Origin: Actinomadura montaniterrae
GTDB lineage: Bacteria > Actinomycetota > Actinomycetes > Streptosporangiales > Streptosporangiaceae
Reading direction: 5' to 3'
Assembly (NCBI RefSeq): GCF_008923365.1
Contig: NZ_WBMR01000023.1
Coordinates: forward strand, 1-64,000
Length of the DNA stretch: 64,000 nucleotides
The notes beneath the pieces were generated by a model. The model ran no database searches. It had not been told where the DNA came from and saw only the letters and a program-made list of their open reading frames with translations. Position 1 is the first letter of the stretch. The number at the start of each line of letters is the position of its first letter. Positions 26,901-35,275 of the stretch are shown here, one piece after another. The position numbers and the translations under genes are program-made.

Positions 26901-27987
26901 AGGTGCGGTGGTAGGCCTCTGCCAGCTCGTCCTCGGAGGTGGCCCCCATCCGGCCGGCGATCGCGACCGCCAAGCCTGGGACGACGTCGCGGTAAATCCG
27001 TTCCCGCAGGCGAGTCCCCAGGTCCGCGGCGAAGTTCGCTGACGCTGACAGGATCTGGTCGACGGTGCCACCGGGCTGTAGCGCTGCCGGTGAGAAGAAC
27101 AACTGCAGGTACCCGGCGTCCTCCGGCGGTAGAAGCGCCAGATCCAGCTCGGCATAAGTCTCGCTAGGGCTCTTCCGGCCAACCCCGATATCGGGCTCGA
27201 CCGGGTGAATGCGGATCTGGCTACCCCGCAACACAATCACCCACCGGACGTTCTCGCGTTCAGCCAGCCATCTAGCGTGCGCGACGGGCGACTGCGAGCC
27301 GAAGCGGGCACCCGGCCGATCAAACAACTCGCTCTCGTCCAGCAGAACAGCTATCGCCCGCGATGTCCCCTCGTCCGTGAGCAGGAGCGCGTTCGAGCCG
27401 CGCGGTACATTGGTATGGCCGAGCGCCCGGATCAACTCCAATCCGGTCATTCCAAGAAGCGGCGTGGCCACCTGGCATGCCTGCGGCCAGTCAGCTCGCT
27501 GCGGTACTCCTTGGCGCAGTTCGTGAGTGGCGAACAGTCCCCGGTTCACTAACCCAGGCGTGAGCTGGTCTTTGATGCCGGTCAGCAGCCGTTCCAGCGT
27601 TCGGGCTGCAGCATGCCGGTTCGGCTCGGCAAGAGCTACGGCACAGATCCGCTCCACACGGTCGGCGTCCAGTCGTGGGATGACTGCGGGGTCTCCGGTG
27701 ATGCCGCATACGGTCGCTTCAACCCCATTGAGAGCCGGATACAGGACGACCAGCAGCACCGGGGAGGGCCGGTTGCCATGACGCAGTCTCCACAACCGCC
27801 GAACATCGTCCGCTCTCGGTGGCCCGCTGGAGTACGCAACCGCGATCTCCAGCGCCGAGCCGCCCCGGCCGAGCAGAACCTTTTCTGCGGTCAGTGCGAC
27901 AGGACCACTATGTGGTTTGAGCCAGGACAGCGAACCGGCGTCAACATCCTCCAAGAACCGTTCCGCGCGTCCTGCCGCGTCCGCCAC
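23926..27987 (-). CDS. Eco57I-type N6-adenine DNA methylase (defence-associated)
   Basis: 1353 aa from GTG 27987, chosen for AAGGGAG 6 nt upstream; GTG 28005 is also in frame but lacks a ribosome site. Methyltransferase motif I is DLAMGSGHFLVAA near residue 605, and motif IV is NPPWEKL near residue 850, the class N-P-P-[FYW] that marks N6-adenine methylation. The N-terminal 500 residues resemble the large regions of type IIG/PglX-like enzymes. I do not see a clear PD-(D/E)xK nuclease motif. A target-recognition region probably lies after residue 900. It is the first gene of the pair with the PLD-SNF2 helicase; the methylase would mark self DNA. Confidence 0.88.
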   Translation of the reverse strand: MADAAGRAERFLEDVDAGSLSWLKPHSGPVALTAEKVLLGRGGSALEIAVAYSSGPPRADDVRRLWRLRHGNRPSPVLLVVLYPALNGVEATVCGITGDPAVIPRLDADRVERICAVALAEPNRHAAARTLERLLTGIKDQLTPGLVNRGLFATHELRQGVPQRADWPQACQVATPLLGMTGLELIRALGHTNVPRGSNALLLTDEGTSRAIAVLLDESELFDRPGARFGSQSPVAHARWLAERENVRWVIVLRGSQIRIHPVEPDIGVGRKSPSETYAELDLALLPPEDAGYLQLFFSPAALQPGGTVDQILSASANFAADLGTRLRERIYRDVVPGLAVAIAGRMGATSEDELAEAYHRTLLILFRLLFLAYAEDRDLLPYGRNPRYSRHAVKTLAQEFAAEPDPRFDPAATSLWDDILTVWRAVDEGNRGWDVPAYNGGLFSRDPQRNPSGAALTDLRLTDAEFGPALRALLVDSGEDSTQGPVDFRSLSVREFGTIYEGLLESSLSLAPTALTIDAKGKYLPAGDGDTVEVPAGKVYPHNKSGVRKSTGSYFTKPFAVDHLLDHALEPALAGHLDRVRGLLDAGDEAAAADAFFDFRVADLAMGSGHFLVAAIDRIAIRFTSFVAEHPIPAVHDELTRLGNAAREALGDQAGGVEIEWSTLLRRQVARRCIYGLDLNLMAVELARLAVWIHTFIPGLPMSSLDHGLVQGNSLTGIGTIDEVLEVLDPDTGGATISIFDEPIRDALETARSRLVRVARTAEATKQEVHAAARTYNEALSEATDATALFNAAIAVRLGLLTNIATPDQAITEGNTADIRTRMEEMLVAHMPARFPEVFLRDRPGFDVLLGNPPWEKLQVEEHSFYAPHFPGLRSLSPAQANQEMERIRRERPDLAQEYRRQTDAMQLVKSALAKGPYPGMTAGRPDLYKAFAWRMWHLTRDGGRIGVVLPRKALEASGMADWRQVVLREGTVTDLTTLTNTGRWVFDDVHPQYTIGLVALRVDRSPEPGRQLPLRGPFHNLASFHAGTVNAADELPVDALLDWSEPAAIPLLPDADALRVFLTIREHPRLDQPGPGWHVRGLRELNATDDKHHFRFDCAPGLWPVYKGESFERWNPEMGTVYAWADPAHITDVLQARRANQVRTRKSAFYRMPTTWAADPNTLPCMAPRIAWRDVARATDSRTIVAALVPPQTILTHQAFYFFWRDGGAKQQAYVLGVISAIPFDWFARQMVESHVTVEFMRAAPIPQFDPNAALCQRVVHIAGRLAAVDRRYADWAAEAEVPVASVADPVERDSLIAELDAVVAHLYGLSQADLEHVFATFHRGWDGHDRRAAALHQYGRWAPHSVAETA

Positions 27988-28093
27988 GCCCGCTCCCTTG
28001 CTCACACTGCCAGGTGCGCCGCATCATGTACCAGTCGAAAGCAGAAAAGAAGACGGAAACCACATAAGGACATCAGGTGGACAAAATGCTGTC

Positions 28094-28099
28094 TATAAT
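28094..28099 (+). promoter_or_regulatory. -10-like element before the Mrr gene
   Basis: TATAAT inside an AT-rich stretch (about 28,020-28,200) that stands out from its surroundings, 170 bp before the Mrr-like gene start. No -35 at good spacing is obvious. The methylase promoter on the other strand must lie in the same 28,000-28,270 space, which otherwise holds no gene. Confidence 0.35.
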
Positions 28100-28270
28100 C
28101 TAGCGAGACATTTCGGTCCTTCCGAGACAGCAAAAAGGGACAGGAGTGGGTGTAGTAGCCTGGCCAATGTCGGCCATTACCTCGCTCTCTTGGTTTGGAG
28201 TGTCGGTTGCGAATTCCTGCCGGGTACATCCGGGCTGACGGGTGATGGCGGCATGGCTGGCGGAGGTCTA

Positions 28271-29908
28271 ATGGCCAAGCGTGGTGGGATGTGGGCAGAT
28301 CTACAGCGCGAGCGTGCGCGTCGGCAACGGCTCCAGCAGCAACTGGAGCGATCCCACCAGCAGGCAGCCGACCGGGCGCGTCGCGAACGAGACAAGGCCC
28401 GCCGCGAAGCCGAGCGGAGAGCCGCAGCCAACGAACGTGAGCGTAAGAGGCTCTACATCGAGCAACGGCAGGCAGAGGCCGAGGAGATGGGCGCCGAACT
28501 CGACGCCCGTGTGCACAAGCTCGAAAGCCTGTTGGCGCTGGGTCTCAACGATCAGCTGCCGCCGACCTTCGTCTCCTTCAAACGAGACATCGAGCCCCCA
28601 CCGTTTGATCCACAGGGTTTGGACCAGCCCATTCCTGAGCCGAGCTTCGCTGACATGGCGCCTCTACCGCCAGGAGCATTGGGACGACTGCTCGGCAAGG
28701 GGGCGCGATACGAGCGCGAGCTTGAGACCGCGCACCAGGAACATGAACGACGCCGCTCGCAGCATGCGCAGGCGGAAGCCGACCGACGGAGGCGACTCGC
28801 GGACCTGCGTACCTCACACGAAGGCCGCGTCCGGGAGGCGGCCGAGCAGGTCCGACGACACAACGCCGAAGTCGAGCAGTTCGAGCGCGATTTCTATGCC
28901 GGCGCCCCAGAGGCCGTGGCCCAATACTTCACTCTGGTCCTGGATGCGGTCACCTACCCTGAAGGATCTCCGCACCGGTCACGCATCCTCTACCGGCCAG
29001 AGTCCAAGGAACTGGTCATCGACTACGAGCTTCCTGCCCAGAGCGTGATTCCCGTCGAACGGTCCTACAAGTACATCCAGAAGCGAGATGCCATCGATCC
29101 AATCAGTCGGCCGGCCAAGGAGATCAAGGAACGATACGCCTCGGTCATCGCCCAGGTGGCTCTGCGCACGCTGCACCACATCTTCGCCGTCAACGTCCCC
29201 GACATCGTTGCGGCTGCCACCTTCGGCGGCTATGTCCGAGCCAAGGACAAGGCCACCGGCCAGCCGATCAGGCCCTATTTGATCAGTGTTAGCGCGACCA
29301 GGGAAGCCTTCGATGAGCTGGTCCTGGCCGATCTGGATCCTGTCGCCTGTGTCAAGCAGAAACTGGGGGCGCTCGTCTCGCCGCACCCGTACGACCTGGA
29401 GGCTGTCAAGCCCGTGGTCGATTTCGAGAACCTGCTCAAGCAATTCGCGTTCGTTGAGGGCATGGACGCGGCCGCCGGGCTGGACAGCCGTCCGGACCTG
29501 ATCGACATGACACCGGTTGAGTTCGAGCACCTGGTGCGGCAGCTCTTCGAGGCCATGGGCATGAAGTCATGGGTCACCCAGGCTTCCAAGGACGACGGCG
29601 TCGATGGCGTTGCCACCAACGAGGACCCCATCTTCGGTGGACTGTGCATCATCCAAGCCAAGCGTTATCGGAAGGCTGTCGGTGTCGATGCCATCCGCGA
29701 ACTTGCGGGGACGATGGAGGATAAGCACGCCACCAAGGGCATCATGGTGACCACCTCGTGGGTGACCAAGGGCGGGCACGAGCACGCCAACCGGCACGGC
29801 CGAATGCAGATCATCGAACACGAAGAGTTGAAGTACCTACTCAAGGAGCACCTCGGGCTCGACGTGCTCATCAGCCTTCCTAAGCAGCCGCCGAAGGGTC
29901 GCAAGTGA
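28271..29908 (+). CDS. Mrr-type restriction endonuclease with N-terminal coiled coil
   Basis: 545 aa. ATG 28271 has GGAGG 4 nt upstream, which decides the start among several in-frame ATGs. Residues 8-85 and about 150-215 are Arg/Glu/Ala-rich and look like coiled coil. The C-terminal 110 residues form an Mrr_cat-like domain: MTPVEFEHLVRQLFEAMG, then DDGVDG near residue 442 and CIIQAKRY near 463 (the D...QxK of the PD-(D/E)xK fold), with GIMVTTSWVTKGG after it. Mrr proteins cut modified or foreign DNA. It is divergent from the methylase-helicase pair across a 283-bp promoter region, so it is likely part of the same defence locus, perhaps as the effector. Confidence 0.88.
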   Translation: MAKRGGMWADLQRERARRQRLQQQLERSHQQAADRARRERDKARREAERRAAANERERKRLYIEQRQAEAEEMGAELDARVHKLESLLALGLNDQLPPTFVSFKRDIEPPPFDPQGLDQPIPEPSFADMAPLPPGALGRLLGKGARYERELETAHQEHERRRSQHAQAEADRRRRLADLRTSHEGRVREAAEQVRRHNAEVEQFERDFYAGAPEAVAQYFTLVLDAVTYPEGSPHRSRILYRPESKELVIDYELPAQSVIPVERSYKYIQKRDAIDPISRPAKEIKERYASVIAQVALRTLHHIFAVNVPDIVAAATFGGYVRAKDKATGQPIRPYLISVSATREAFDELVLADLDPVACVKQKLGALVSPHPYDLEAVKPVVDFENLLKQFAFVEGMDAAAGLDSRPDLIDMTPVEFEHLVRQLFEAMGMKSWVTQASKDDGVDGVATNEDPIFGGLCIIQAKRYRKAVGVDAIRELAGTMEDKHATKGIMVTTSWVTKGGHEHANRHGRMQIIEHEELKYLLKEHLGLDVLISLPKQPPKGRK

Positions 29909-30035
29909 AAGGCGTAGGCCTCCACACCTCCAAAAAAGACCAGGCCGCTTTCCACTGCGGAGACCGCCAAACGGCGCTTGTGTCCAACTGGCCCCGTTTA
30001 TGGATCCGGGCGAGTTAGTTCACGCGCGGCACCAT

Positions 30036-31610
30036 CTACGTCTTGAAGATCACTTTCCCGCGGTTCGAGTCGGCCGCGATCTCCAAGATCAAATCATTTG
30101 GATCATTGACTCCGAAGGCGATACTCCAGGCAACTTCACGTCCCGGCAGCAACGAGGTGTTTGGGTTGCCAGAAAGCATATACTTATCCGGTCGGCCGGA
30201 GTCGAATACTTGCTGCATTTCTCGGTTCGCATTCTGCAGCGTCGCATAGAACGACGAGGGGCTGTACGGCTTCGAAGTTCGATTGGTCACCGTGATCGCG
30301 AACATTACATAATACTTGGTCTTCATGGACACCGCCGCGAAGGCGGTCGGAGTTATGCGCTCAGGCTTGCCGATACGGACCGTCAGCTTATCCGAGTATA
30401 CATATGTTTTGCCGAAGTCGAGGATGATCCCACTGCCGCTCGAGGTGCCGGGATCCGGCCGGTTTCCGATGTCGGCACCATTGGGGGCTATCCCTCCAAC
30501 TTCCTTGGAGGTCCCATCGGACGTCTTGGCGCCGGTGTCTTTGCGGCTGCCTGCAGGATCAATCACGAAAGTCAATGGAACGCTCACGGCCACAATGGCC
30601 GCTGCTGCTGTTGCGAGCAAGGCCCGCCGTGACCACCGGCGTCGAGGGCGTTCTTTTGCCTGGTCGCCTGACAAAAAAGGTGATGACGGAGGAAGTAGTT
30701 GGGCTGTCGCGCCAAACTGAGCGGACCTGATCGAACTGCGGACCTGCTCCTGCGAAGTTGGCGTATGGAGTCCGATCATGCGATGCAGGCTGGAAAGGAC
30801 GTCAGCGGCTTGCTCGGGACACTGGCTCGGTTCCTTTGCCAGTAGCCCCAGGACGAGTTGGTCCATGGCGGCAGGTATATCCGGCCGAATCTCACTTGGC
30901 GGGATCGGCGTCATGTTGAGATGCTGGCCCATCAACGCTGGTGTTGATGGGCCAGGGAAAGGAGGCCGTCCGGTGAGGAGAGCATATAGAAGACCACCGA
31001 ATGCGTACAGGTCCGTGCGTTGGTCGACGGCCTGACCCAGCCATTGCTCGGGCGCCATGTAGGTGGGAGTGCCGGCAGCCTGCCCACTGAGGGTGTGGGT
31101 GGCCGATGCATCGGCGATGTGAGCTATGCCGAAGTCGCAGATCTTGACATGGTCCCCGTCCAGAACCATAACGTTAGAGGGTTTGAGATCTCGATGGACT
31201 ATTCCGAGCTCATGGGAGGTCGCCAGTCCGTCGGCAACCTGTGCTCCCAGCGCGTGCGCTCGCGCGAACATAAGTCCCTCTGGGTGTTCGGCGATCTCTC
31301 GTTCCAGGCTCACACCCTCTAGGAACTCCATTACCAGGTACCATTGGCCGCAGTATTCTCCGAAGTCGTCGACGGTGGTGATGCTCGGGTGCTTCAGCCG
31401 GGCGGCAATACGCGCTTCCTGTCGGAACTTGCTTAGCCAAACAGGACTGGTAGCCGCGACCTCTGGGTGCAGCACCTTGACCGCTACCGGGCGATCCCGC
31501 AGCAGGTCGACGGCCCGCCACACCTTCCCGAAGCCGCCTCCACCGAGAACGTGCTCCAGCCGATACCGTCCGGCGATCTCCACTCCAGACTCCACCCCGG
31601 ACCCCCTCAT
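30036..31610 (-). CDS. Membrane Ser/Thr protein kinase with C-terminal DUF4352-like domain
   Basis: 524 aa from ATG 31610. The kinase domain spans residues 15-280: glycine loop GGGGFGKVW, Lys45, HRDLKPSN with Asp141, DFG at 159-161, GTPTYMAPE. One transmembrane helix lies near residues 340-360 after a basic stretch (RRRWSRR). The outer C-terminal 160 residues (VMFAITVTNRTSKPY, then NTSLLPGREVAWSIAFGV) look like the Ig-like DUF4352 fold. A Hanks-type sensor kinase is expected, with DUF4352 outside the cell. Position in a defence-like island is notable, as kinases act in some phage-response systems, but it could equally be unrelated cargo. The last base of Mrr is 127 bp away and converges on it. 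Confidence 0.9.
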   Translation of the reverse strand: MRGSGVESGVEIAGRYRLEHVLGGGGFGKVWRAVDLLRDRPVAVKVLHPEVAATSPVWLSKFRQEARIAARLKHPSITTVDDFGEYCGQWYLVMEFLEGVSLEREIAEHPEGLMFARAHALGAQVADGLATSHELGIVHRDLKPSNVMVLDGDHVKICDFGIAHIADASATHTLSGQAAGTPTYMAPEQWLGQAVDQRTDLYAFGGLLYALLTGRPPFPGPSTPALMGQHLNMTPIPPSEIRPDIPAAMDQLVLGLLAKEPSQCPEQAADVLSSLHRMIGLHTPTSQEQVRSSIRSAQFGATAQLLPPSSPFLSGDQAKERPRRRWSRRALLATAAAAIVAVSVPLTFVIDPAGSRKDTGAKTSDGTSKEVGGIAPNGADIGNRPDPGTSSGSGIILDFGKTYVYSDKLTVRIGKPERITPTAFAAVSMKTKYYVMFAITVTNRTSKPYSPSSFYATLQNANREMQQVFDSGRPDKYMLSGNPNTSLLPGREVAWSIAFGVNDPNDLILEIAADSNRGKVIFKT

Positions 31611-31992
31611 ATGCCACCCCAAGAAGGTGGACGACCAGCGCAAACGATACGGTTGCGACAAACCGTATCGAACCTGTTGTTCGTTCAAGAAGCCAGGAGC
31701 CTCGCATCCCCGGCTCGGCGGCGAACCCGCCAGCAGGCCACACCTCACCTCCATGCCGTGGCGAATCAAGTACAGTAAGTCACCTCGTGATGTTGTGGTC
31801 CAGACTCCGGCGATCAGCTCCATTTCGACACTGCGCTTGCCGATGACGCCAGCGCCGCAGTCACGCGCCACGCCGACCACCAGTCAGCAAAGCGAATCGC
31901 TTGTCCGTGCGCATCAACGGAGCACTAGCGTCGCCCCCTGAACTACCGATATCCCAGACCGCAACTCGTTAACGACCCAGATGGAAGCCCGC
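31611..31992. other. Intergenic region with no supported gene
   Basis: 382 bp between two minus-strand genes. The kinase frame stays open upstream of ATG 31610, but the sequence there does not resemble a protein domain. It probably carries the kinase promoter. No repeat or hairpin stands out. Confidence 0.5.
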
Positions 31993-33381
31993 TCATTCAA
32001 CCGATGGCAGCTTGCGCTGACACCGTTCCAAACGTTTGCGGAGGCGCTCCTGCACGCTCATCTTTTCGAGCGGAACGCGCAAGGCTTGGGTGAGCGCCGC
32101 AGCCGCTTCAGAGTAAAGTCCTTGCTTGACGAGCCATATACTGAGTCGATCTATGGCCTTCGGGTCAGTGCTCCCTGCAGCGACGGCTCTCCGGTAGGAA
32201 GCAACCGCCTCGTCAATGTTTTCAGCCTTTTCCGCCCGAAGCCCATTGTCAGCCGCCAAGACGGCAACTGTCCCATCATCGCCCTGATTTACCGCCAACC
32301 TCTCCAACGCCACCCGTAGAGCCGATCCGCTGAACGCGCGAAGCTTGCCGTGGCGGTCTTCTCCGTAGGAGACGCGGAGGAGATGCGCCGCTACGGCCGG
32401 TCGGGCAAGAACTGGAACACGGGCGTAAAGATCAAGAAGCATGGGAGCGTACGGTGCCGCGCATACATACTCGAACAACTCCACCCAGGCGTCGGCGATG
32501 CCACGCTCGACATGCAGGGCGCTCACGTAAGCCCTCAGCGTGTCATCACGCCGGCCCTTCTGATAGCGGGTGCAGCGTGCCAGCGCCAGCCACGCACGCG
32601 CCACCCACGGGTCCGCCGCCGAACCCAGGCGAGTGACCAGATCGCTTGCCCTGCGCTCCAGACCAGGCCATACCTCAGGAGTCCGCTCCTCAAAGCGCTT
32701 GTTGGTCTCGGTAGCGCACTCGGCCTCAACGGTTTCAAGGCGCCCCCGCGCCACCCGATCACAACCGGCGAGGACCGGAGCCGGCTGGTCGAGCCAACCG
32801 AACAGGCCCGCCACACTCCTGGCCATCTCCGGAACACTGGCCAGCAACTCATGCGGTAGCCCCAACGGCTGGAGGTCGAGCAAGAGCACCACCTGCTGAC
32901 CGTGTTCGAAGTCGTAGAACTCGGCCGGACACGACGGCAACCGCCCACCGTTAGCACCGGCAAATGCCAGCACCGCCCGATGCACCTGCGCGCTCGCCTC
33001 AGCTGACAGATATCCGACCAGGTACGTCTGCACGTATACAACCACCGCCGTCGGATAGCGCGAATGCGAAGGCGCCGGAACCAGCACCGCCATCCATACC
33101 CCATCGCCCCCTGGATCGGTCGCGGCGGCTCGCACCGCCTCCTGATGAAACGACTCCCCGACAACCTCGACCTCAACATGCCCCGGCATCCAGGCCGGAG
33201 CGGCGACCAGTCGAGGCAACCGTGCGGGCATCTCAGCAGGCGGATCCACAACTGGCCATCCGTACACGGCACCACCCCACGCACCTCTCACAACCCTGAA
33301 CCCTTGCCCGGTGTAGACGCGCCACCAGTCCCACCGGTTGTCACACAGACCGCCGGATGACCTGCGCAGATGAGATCTCAC
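31993..33381 (-). CDS. HIRAN-like and TPR-repeat protein
   Basis: About 462 aa from GTG 33381; the start is uncertain, as the frame is open further upstream. Around residues 65-130 a HIRAN-like segment can be read: VEVVGESFHQEAVRAA, VWMAVLVPAPSHSRYP, TAVVVYVQTYLVGYLSAEA. HIRAN domains bind DNA ends or 3' single strands, and are usually fused to helicases. The rest is helical, with TPR-like units near the C-terminus (AENIDEAVASYRRAVAAG, LYSEAAAALTQALR). A DNA-end sensor with a protein-interaction arm is one reading. It lies upstream of the kinase on the same strand. The domain call is from pattern alone and needs a profile search. Confidence 0.6.
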   Translation of the reverse strand: MRSHLRRSSGGLCDNRWDWWRVYTGQGFRVVRGAWGGAVYGWPVVDPPAEMPARLPRLVAAPAWMPGHVEVEVVGESFHQEAVRAAATDPGGDGVWMAVLVPAPSHSRYPTAVVVYVQTYLVGYLSAEASAQVHRAVLAFAGANGGRLPSCPAEFYDFEHGQQVVLLLDLQPLGLPHELLASVPEMARSVAGLFGWLDQPAPVLAGCDRVARGRLETVEAECATETNKRFEERTPEVWPGLERRASDLVTRLGSAADPWVARAWLALARCTRYQKGRRDDTLRAYVSALHVERGIADAWVELFEYVCAAPYAPMLLDLYARVPVLARPAVAAHLLRVSYGEDRHGKLRAFSGSALRVALERLAVNQGDDGTVAVLAADNGLRAEKAENIDEAVASYRRAVAAGSTDPKAIDRLSIWLVKQGLYSEAAAALTQALRVPLEKMSVQERLRKRLERCQRKLPSVE

Positions 33382-33505
33382 CGCATACCGCCTCGAGGAG
33401 GACGGCGTGCAACCGTATGTCGATCCGGGCGAACAGCCCGCGGCCGTCCACAGCGACATACGGACCGGCCCGCGTCTCCACGGACGATTGCCTTTTCGCA
33501 GGCGC

Positions 33506-34385
33506 TCAATGCACATCCACGTAGTCGGTCGGCTTGTTGGAGGCGAGGTAGGTGAAGCTGCCCTTGTAGGCGGCCGTCCAGGTGCCGTCCTCGAACGCCT
33601 TGAACGTATTGCTGAACCACCCGTGCTCGCGGTCTTCACCACGGCCATCTGCGTCCAGGTACAGGCCGGTGATGACGGTGGGACGCCGGACGTCCAGCGT
33701 GTCCGCCGCGGTCTGGGCATCCTCGAGAAAAGGGTCACCACTCGCAACGACCGTGAGGGGCCCCGGCCTGTCGGCCGCGAAATGGGAGGTGAACGTGCCG
33801 TCAGCCGCCATCGGCCCCAGCGGGAGGTTCGCCACGGTTGCGCCCCGACCCGACGACCGCCGCGAGCTGGACGCCCGGTGCGGGCACCAGGCCCGCAGCG
33901 CCGTGCCTCAGCAGCTTCCCCTGGACGGTCACGTCGGCGCCGGTCGCCACCGGTTGCGCCGTCGTAACCGGTTGCGCCGTCGTCACCCGCGCGGACAGTT
34001 GCGTCGCCTGCTTGGTGACGGTGGCTCCGGTGACCTGGCCAGTTGCGCAGTCGGCCCCGTCCGCCGCATAAGAAGCGGTCACCGAAGATCGGCCTGTCGA
34101 AGTGAACGTGAACGATCCGTCCGAGCCGACCTGCGTGGTGAAAGCACCGCCGTCGCTGTAGATCTTGGCGTTGGTCACCGATTCGGGCGTGGCCTCACCC
34201 GACGTCTGCACCACGAGGCGACCGTGGAGGGTGAAGTCCGGGTGGTCGGCGTCGATGACCGGCAGCCTCCGCGTGCCAGCCGATTGACGGTTCCCACTGC
34301 ACAACGCGTCCGCACTGCACGGCCTCCCTCCGTTCTCTCCGACCAGCGAGGGGCTCAGGTTCCGCGTCTGGTTCTTCCGTCCCAC
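33506..34385 (-). pseudogene. Frameshifted secreted Ig-like protein remnant
   Basis: Two overlapping frames together read as one extracellular beta-sandwich protein. The first (from 34,385) has DFTLHGRLVVQTSGEATPE, GGAFTTQVGSDGSFTFTS, a VTTAQPVTTAQPV duplication and GADVTVQGKLL. The second continues from ANLPLGPMAADGTFTSHFA to a C-terminal KGSFTYLASNKPTDYVDVH. The switch is one base in the GGGTCGGGGC run near 33,835-33,840. No signal peptide is visible at the 5' end, so the start is probably lost too. Such proteins are common secreted proteins in actinomycetes. Confidence 0.6.
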
Positions 34386-34454
34386 AGATCCTCCGCAGAA
34401 CGCCCCATACTCCTAGAGTTGGGGGAGAAAGCCAGAGAAGTCGAGGAGCTGGGC

Positions 34455-34952
34455 GTGGGCAGTAAGAGCGAGGCCGAGATCAAGCGGACGCTGGGCATCG
34501 ACTCGTGGCGGAACCTGTCCAAGGACAAGATGCTCAGGTTCGCGGCGATGATGCCCGACCTCGACACCGAGGTGGCCATCAAGATCATCGAGCAGTTCCC
34601 GATGTTCAAGGAGTTCGCCACCGAAACTCTGAGCGCACTGGAGCGGACGCACTCCTCCGCGCTCATCGCCAACAAGCACAGCCAGGACGCCTTCCACGAG
34701 GCGTGCCGGGAGATCCGGGAGATCCTCAAGGGGCAACTCACCCCCGACCTGCCCTTCGAGGACAGGAAGTACATCATCGACAAGCTCATGGAGTTGTCTC
34801 GCATGGAGTCTGAGAAGGACTCCGAGAACAAGAAGTTCCTGTCGGAGAATTTCAAGATGGCGGCCTTGGGGGCCACCGCCCTCCTCGCAGCGGGCGTCGC
34901 CGTCCTCGGCGGCAAGGCCGCGCTCGACAACCGTTCCGGATCCGATAGCTGA
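34455..34952 (+). CDS. Small protein with C-terminal membrane segment, unknown function
   Basis: 165 aa. GTG 34455 is chosen because GAGGAG lies 6 nt upstream. The first 130 residues are charged and helical (KSEAEIKRTLGIDSW, LDTEVAIKIIEQFPMFKEFA, QDAFHEACREIREILKGQL). A hydrophobic segment MAALGATALLAAGVAVLGG near residues 135-153 could be a tail anchor. No family is recognised. It is the last gene before att2 in the first element and is oriented towards it. Small membrane proteins at such positions can be effectors of defence loci, but nothing here shows that. Confidence 0.65.
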   Translation: MGSKSEAEIKRTLGIDSWRNLSKDKMLRFAAMMPDLDTEVAIKIIEQFPMFKEFATETLSALERTHSSALIANKHSQDAFHEACREIREILKGQLTPDLPFEDRKYIIDKLMELSRMESEKDSENKKFLSENFKMAALGATALLAAGVAVLGGKAALDNRSGSDS

Positions 34953-35002
34953 CCAGCCCGCCAGCCCGGTAGGCGAGGCCGCCGAGCAAACCACTAGATC
35001 AC

Positions 35003-35275
35003 CAACGGCCCATGGCGGCTCGTTGTCGGCTCGGCGGTTCCGAAACGAATCAGCACGCCGCGGTATTGGTCGGCATGGAAATCGGGCTCGATGCGGACAG
35101 GCCAGCATGGAATGCCATCCAGAGCACCGCGCTGACATGGCAATTTCGGCTTTTAATCCGTAGGTTGTGGGTTTGAGTCCCACGCCACCCACCACCCCTG
35201 ACCAGGGCGAACGCGGCTTCTGCGACCTTTGGTGATCATGCCTTGGGCCGGGCTGAGGCCGCCCTGGGGCCGCCA
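35003..35275. repeat. att-flanking repeat, copy A (pair of 38,134-38,406)
   Basis: About 270 bp aligning with 38,134-38,406 at a constant offset of 3,131 bases up to and through the att core, then with small drift. The left 45 bases are nearly identical, the middle more diverged, the att core nearly identical. It marks equivalent right-end/att/left-end junctions of two related insertions. Confidence 0.85.
35150..35192 (+). repeat. att site 2 (degenerate)
   Basis: Matches att1 and att3 over 43 bp except for T at 35174 and C at 35186. It holds only the 3' half of a tRNA, so it is not a tRNA gene. Confidence 0.88.

Noticed and set aside
31611-31880. N-terminal extension of the Ser/Thr kinase
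   Set aside because: The upstream codons have no domain-like pattern, and ATG 31610 starts normally just before the glycine loop.
20537-33381. Assignment as DISARM, BREX or a classic type I restriction system
   Set aside because: No DrmA/DrmB, BrxC/PglZ or HsdS-like gene is seen; only a helicase, methylase and nuclease with different layouts are present.
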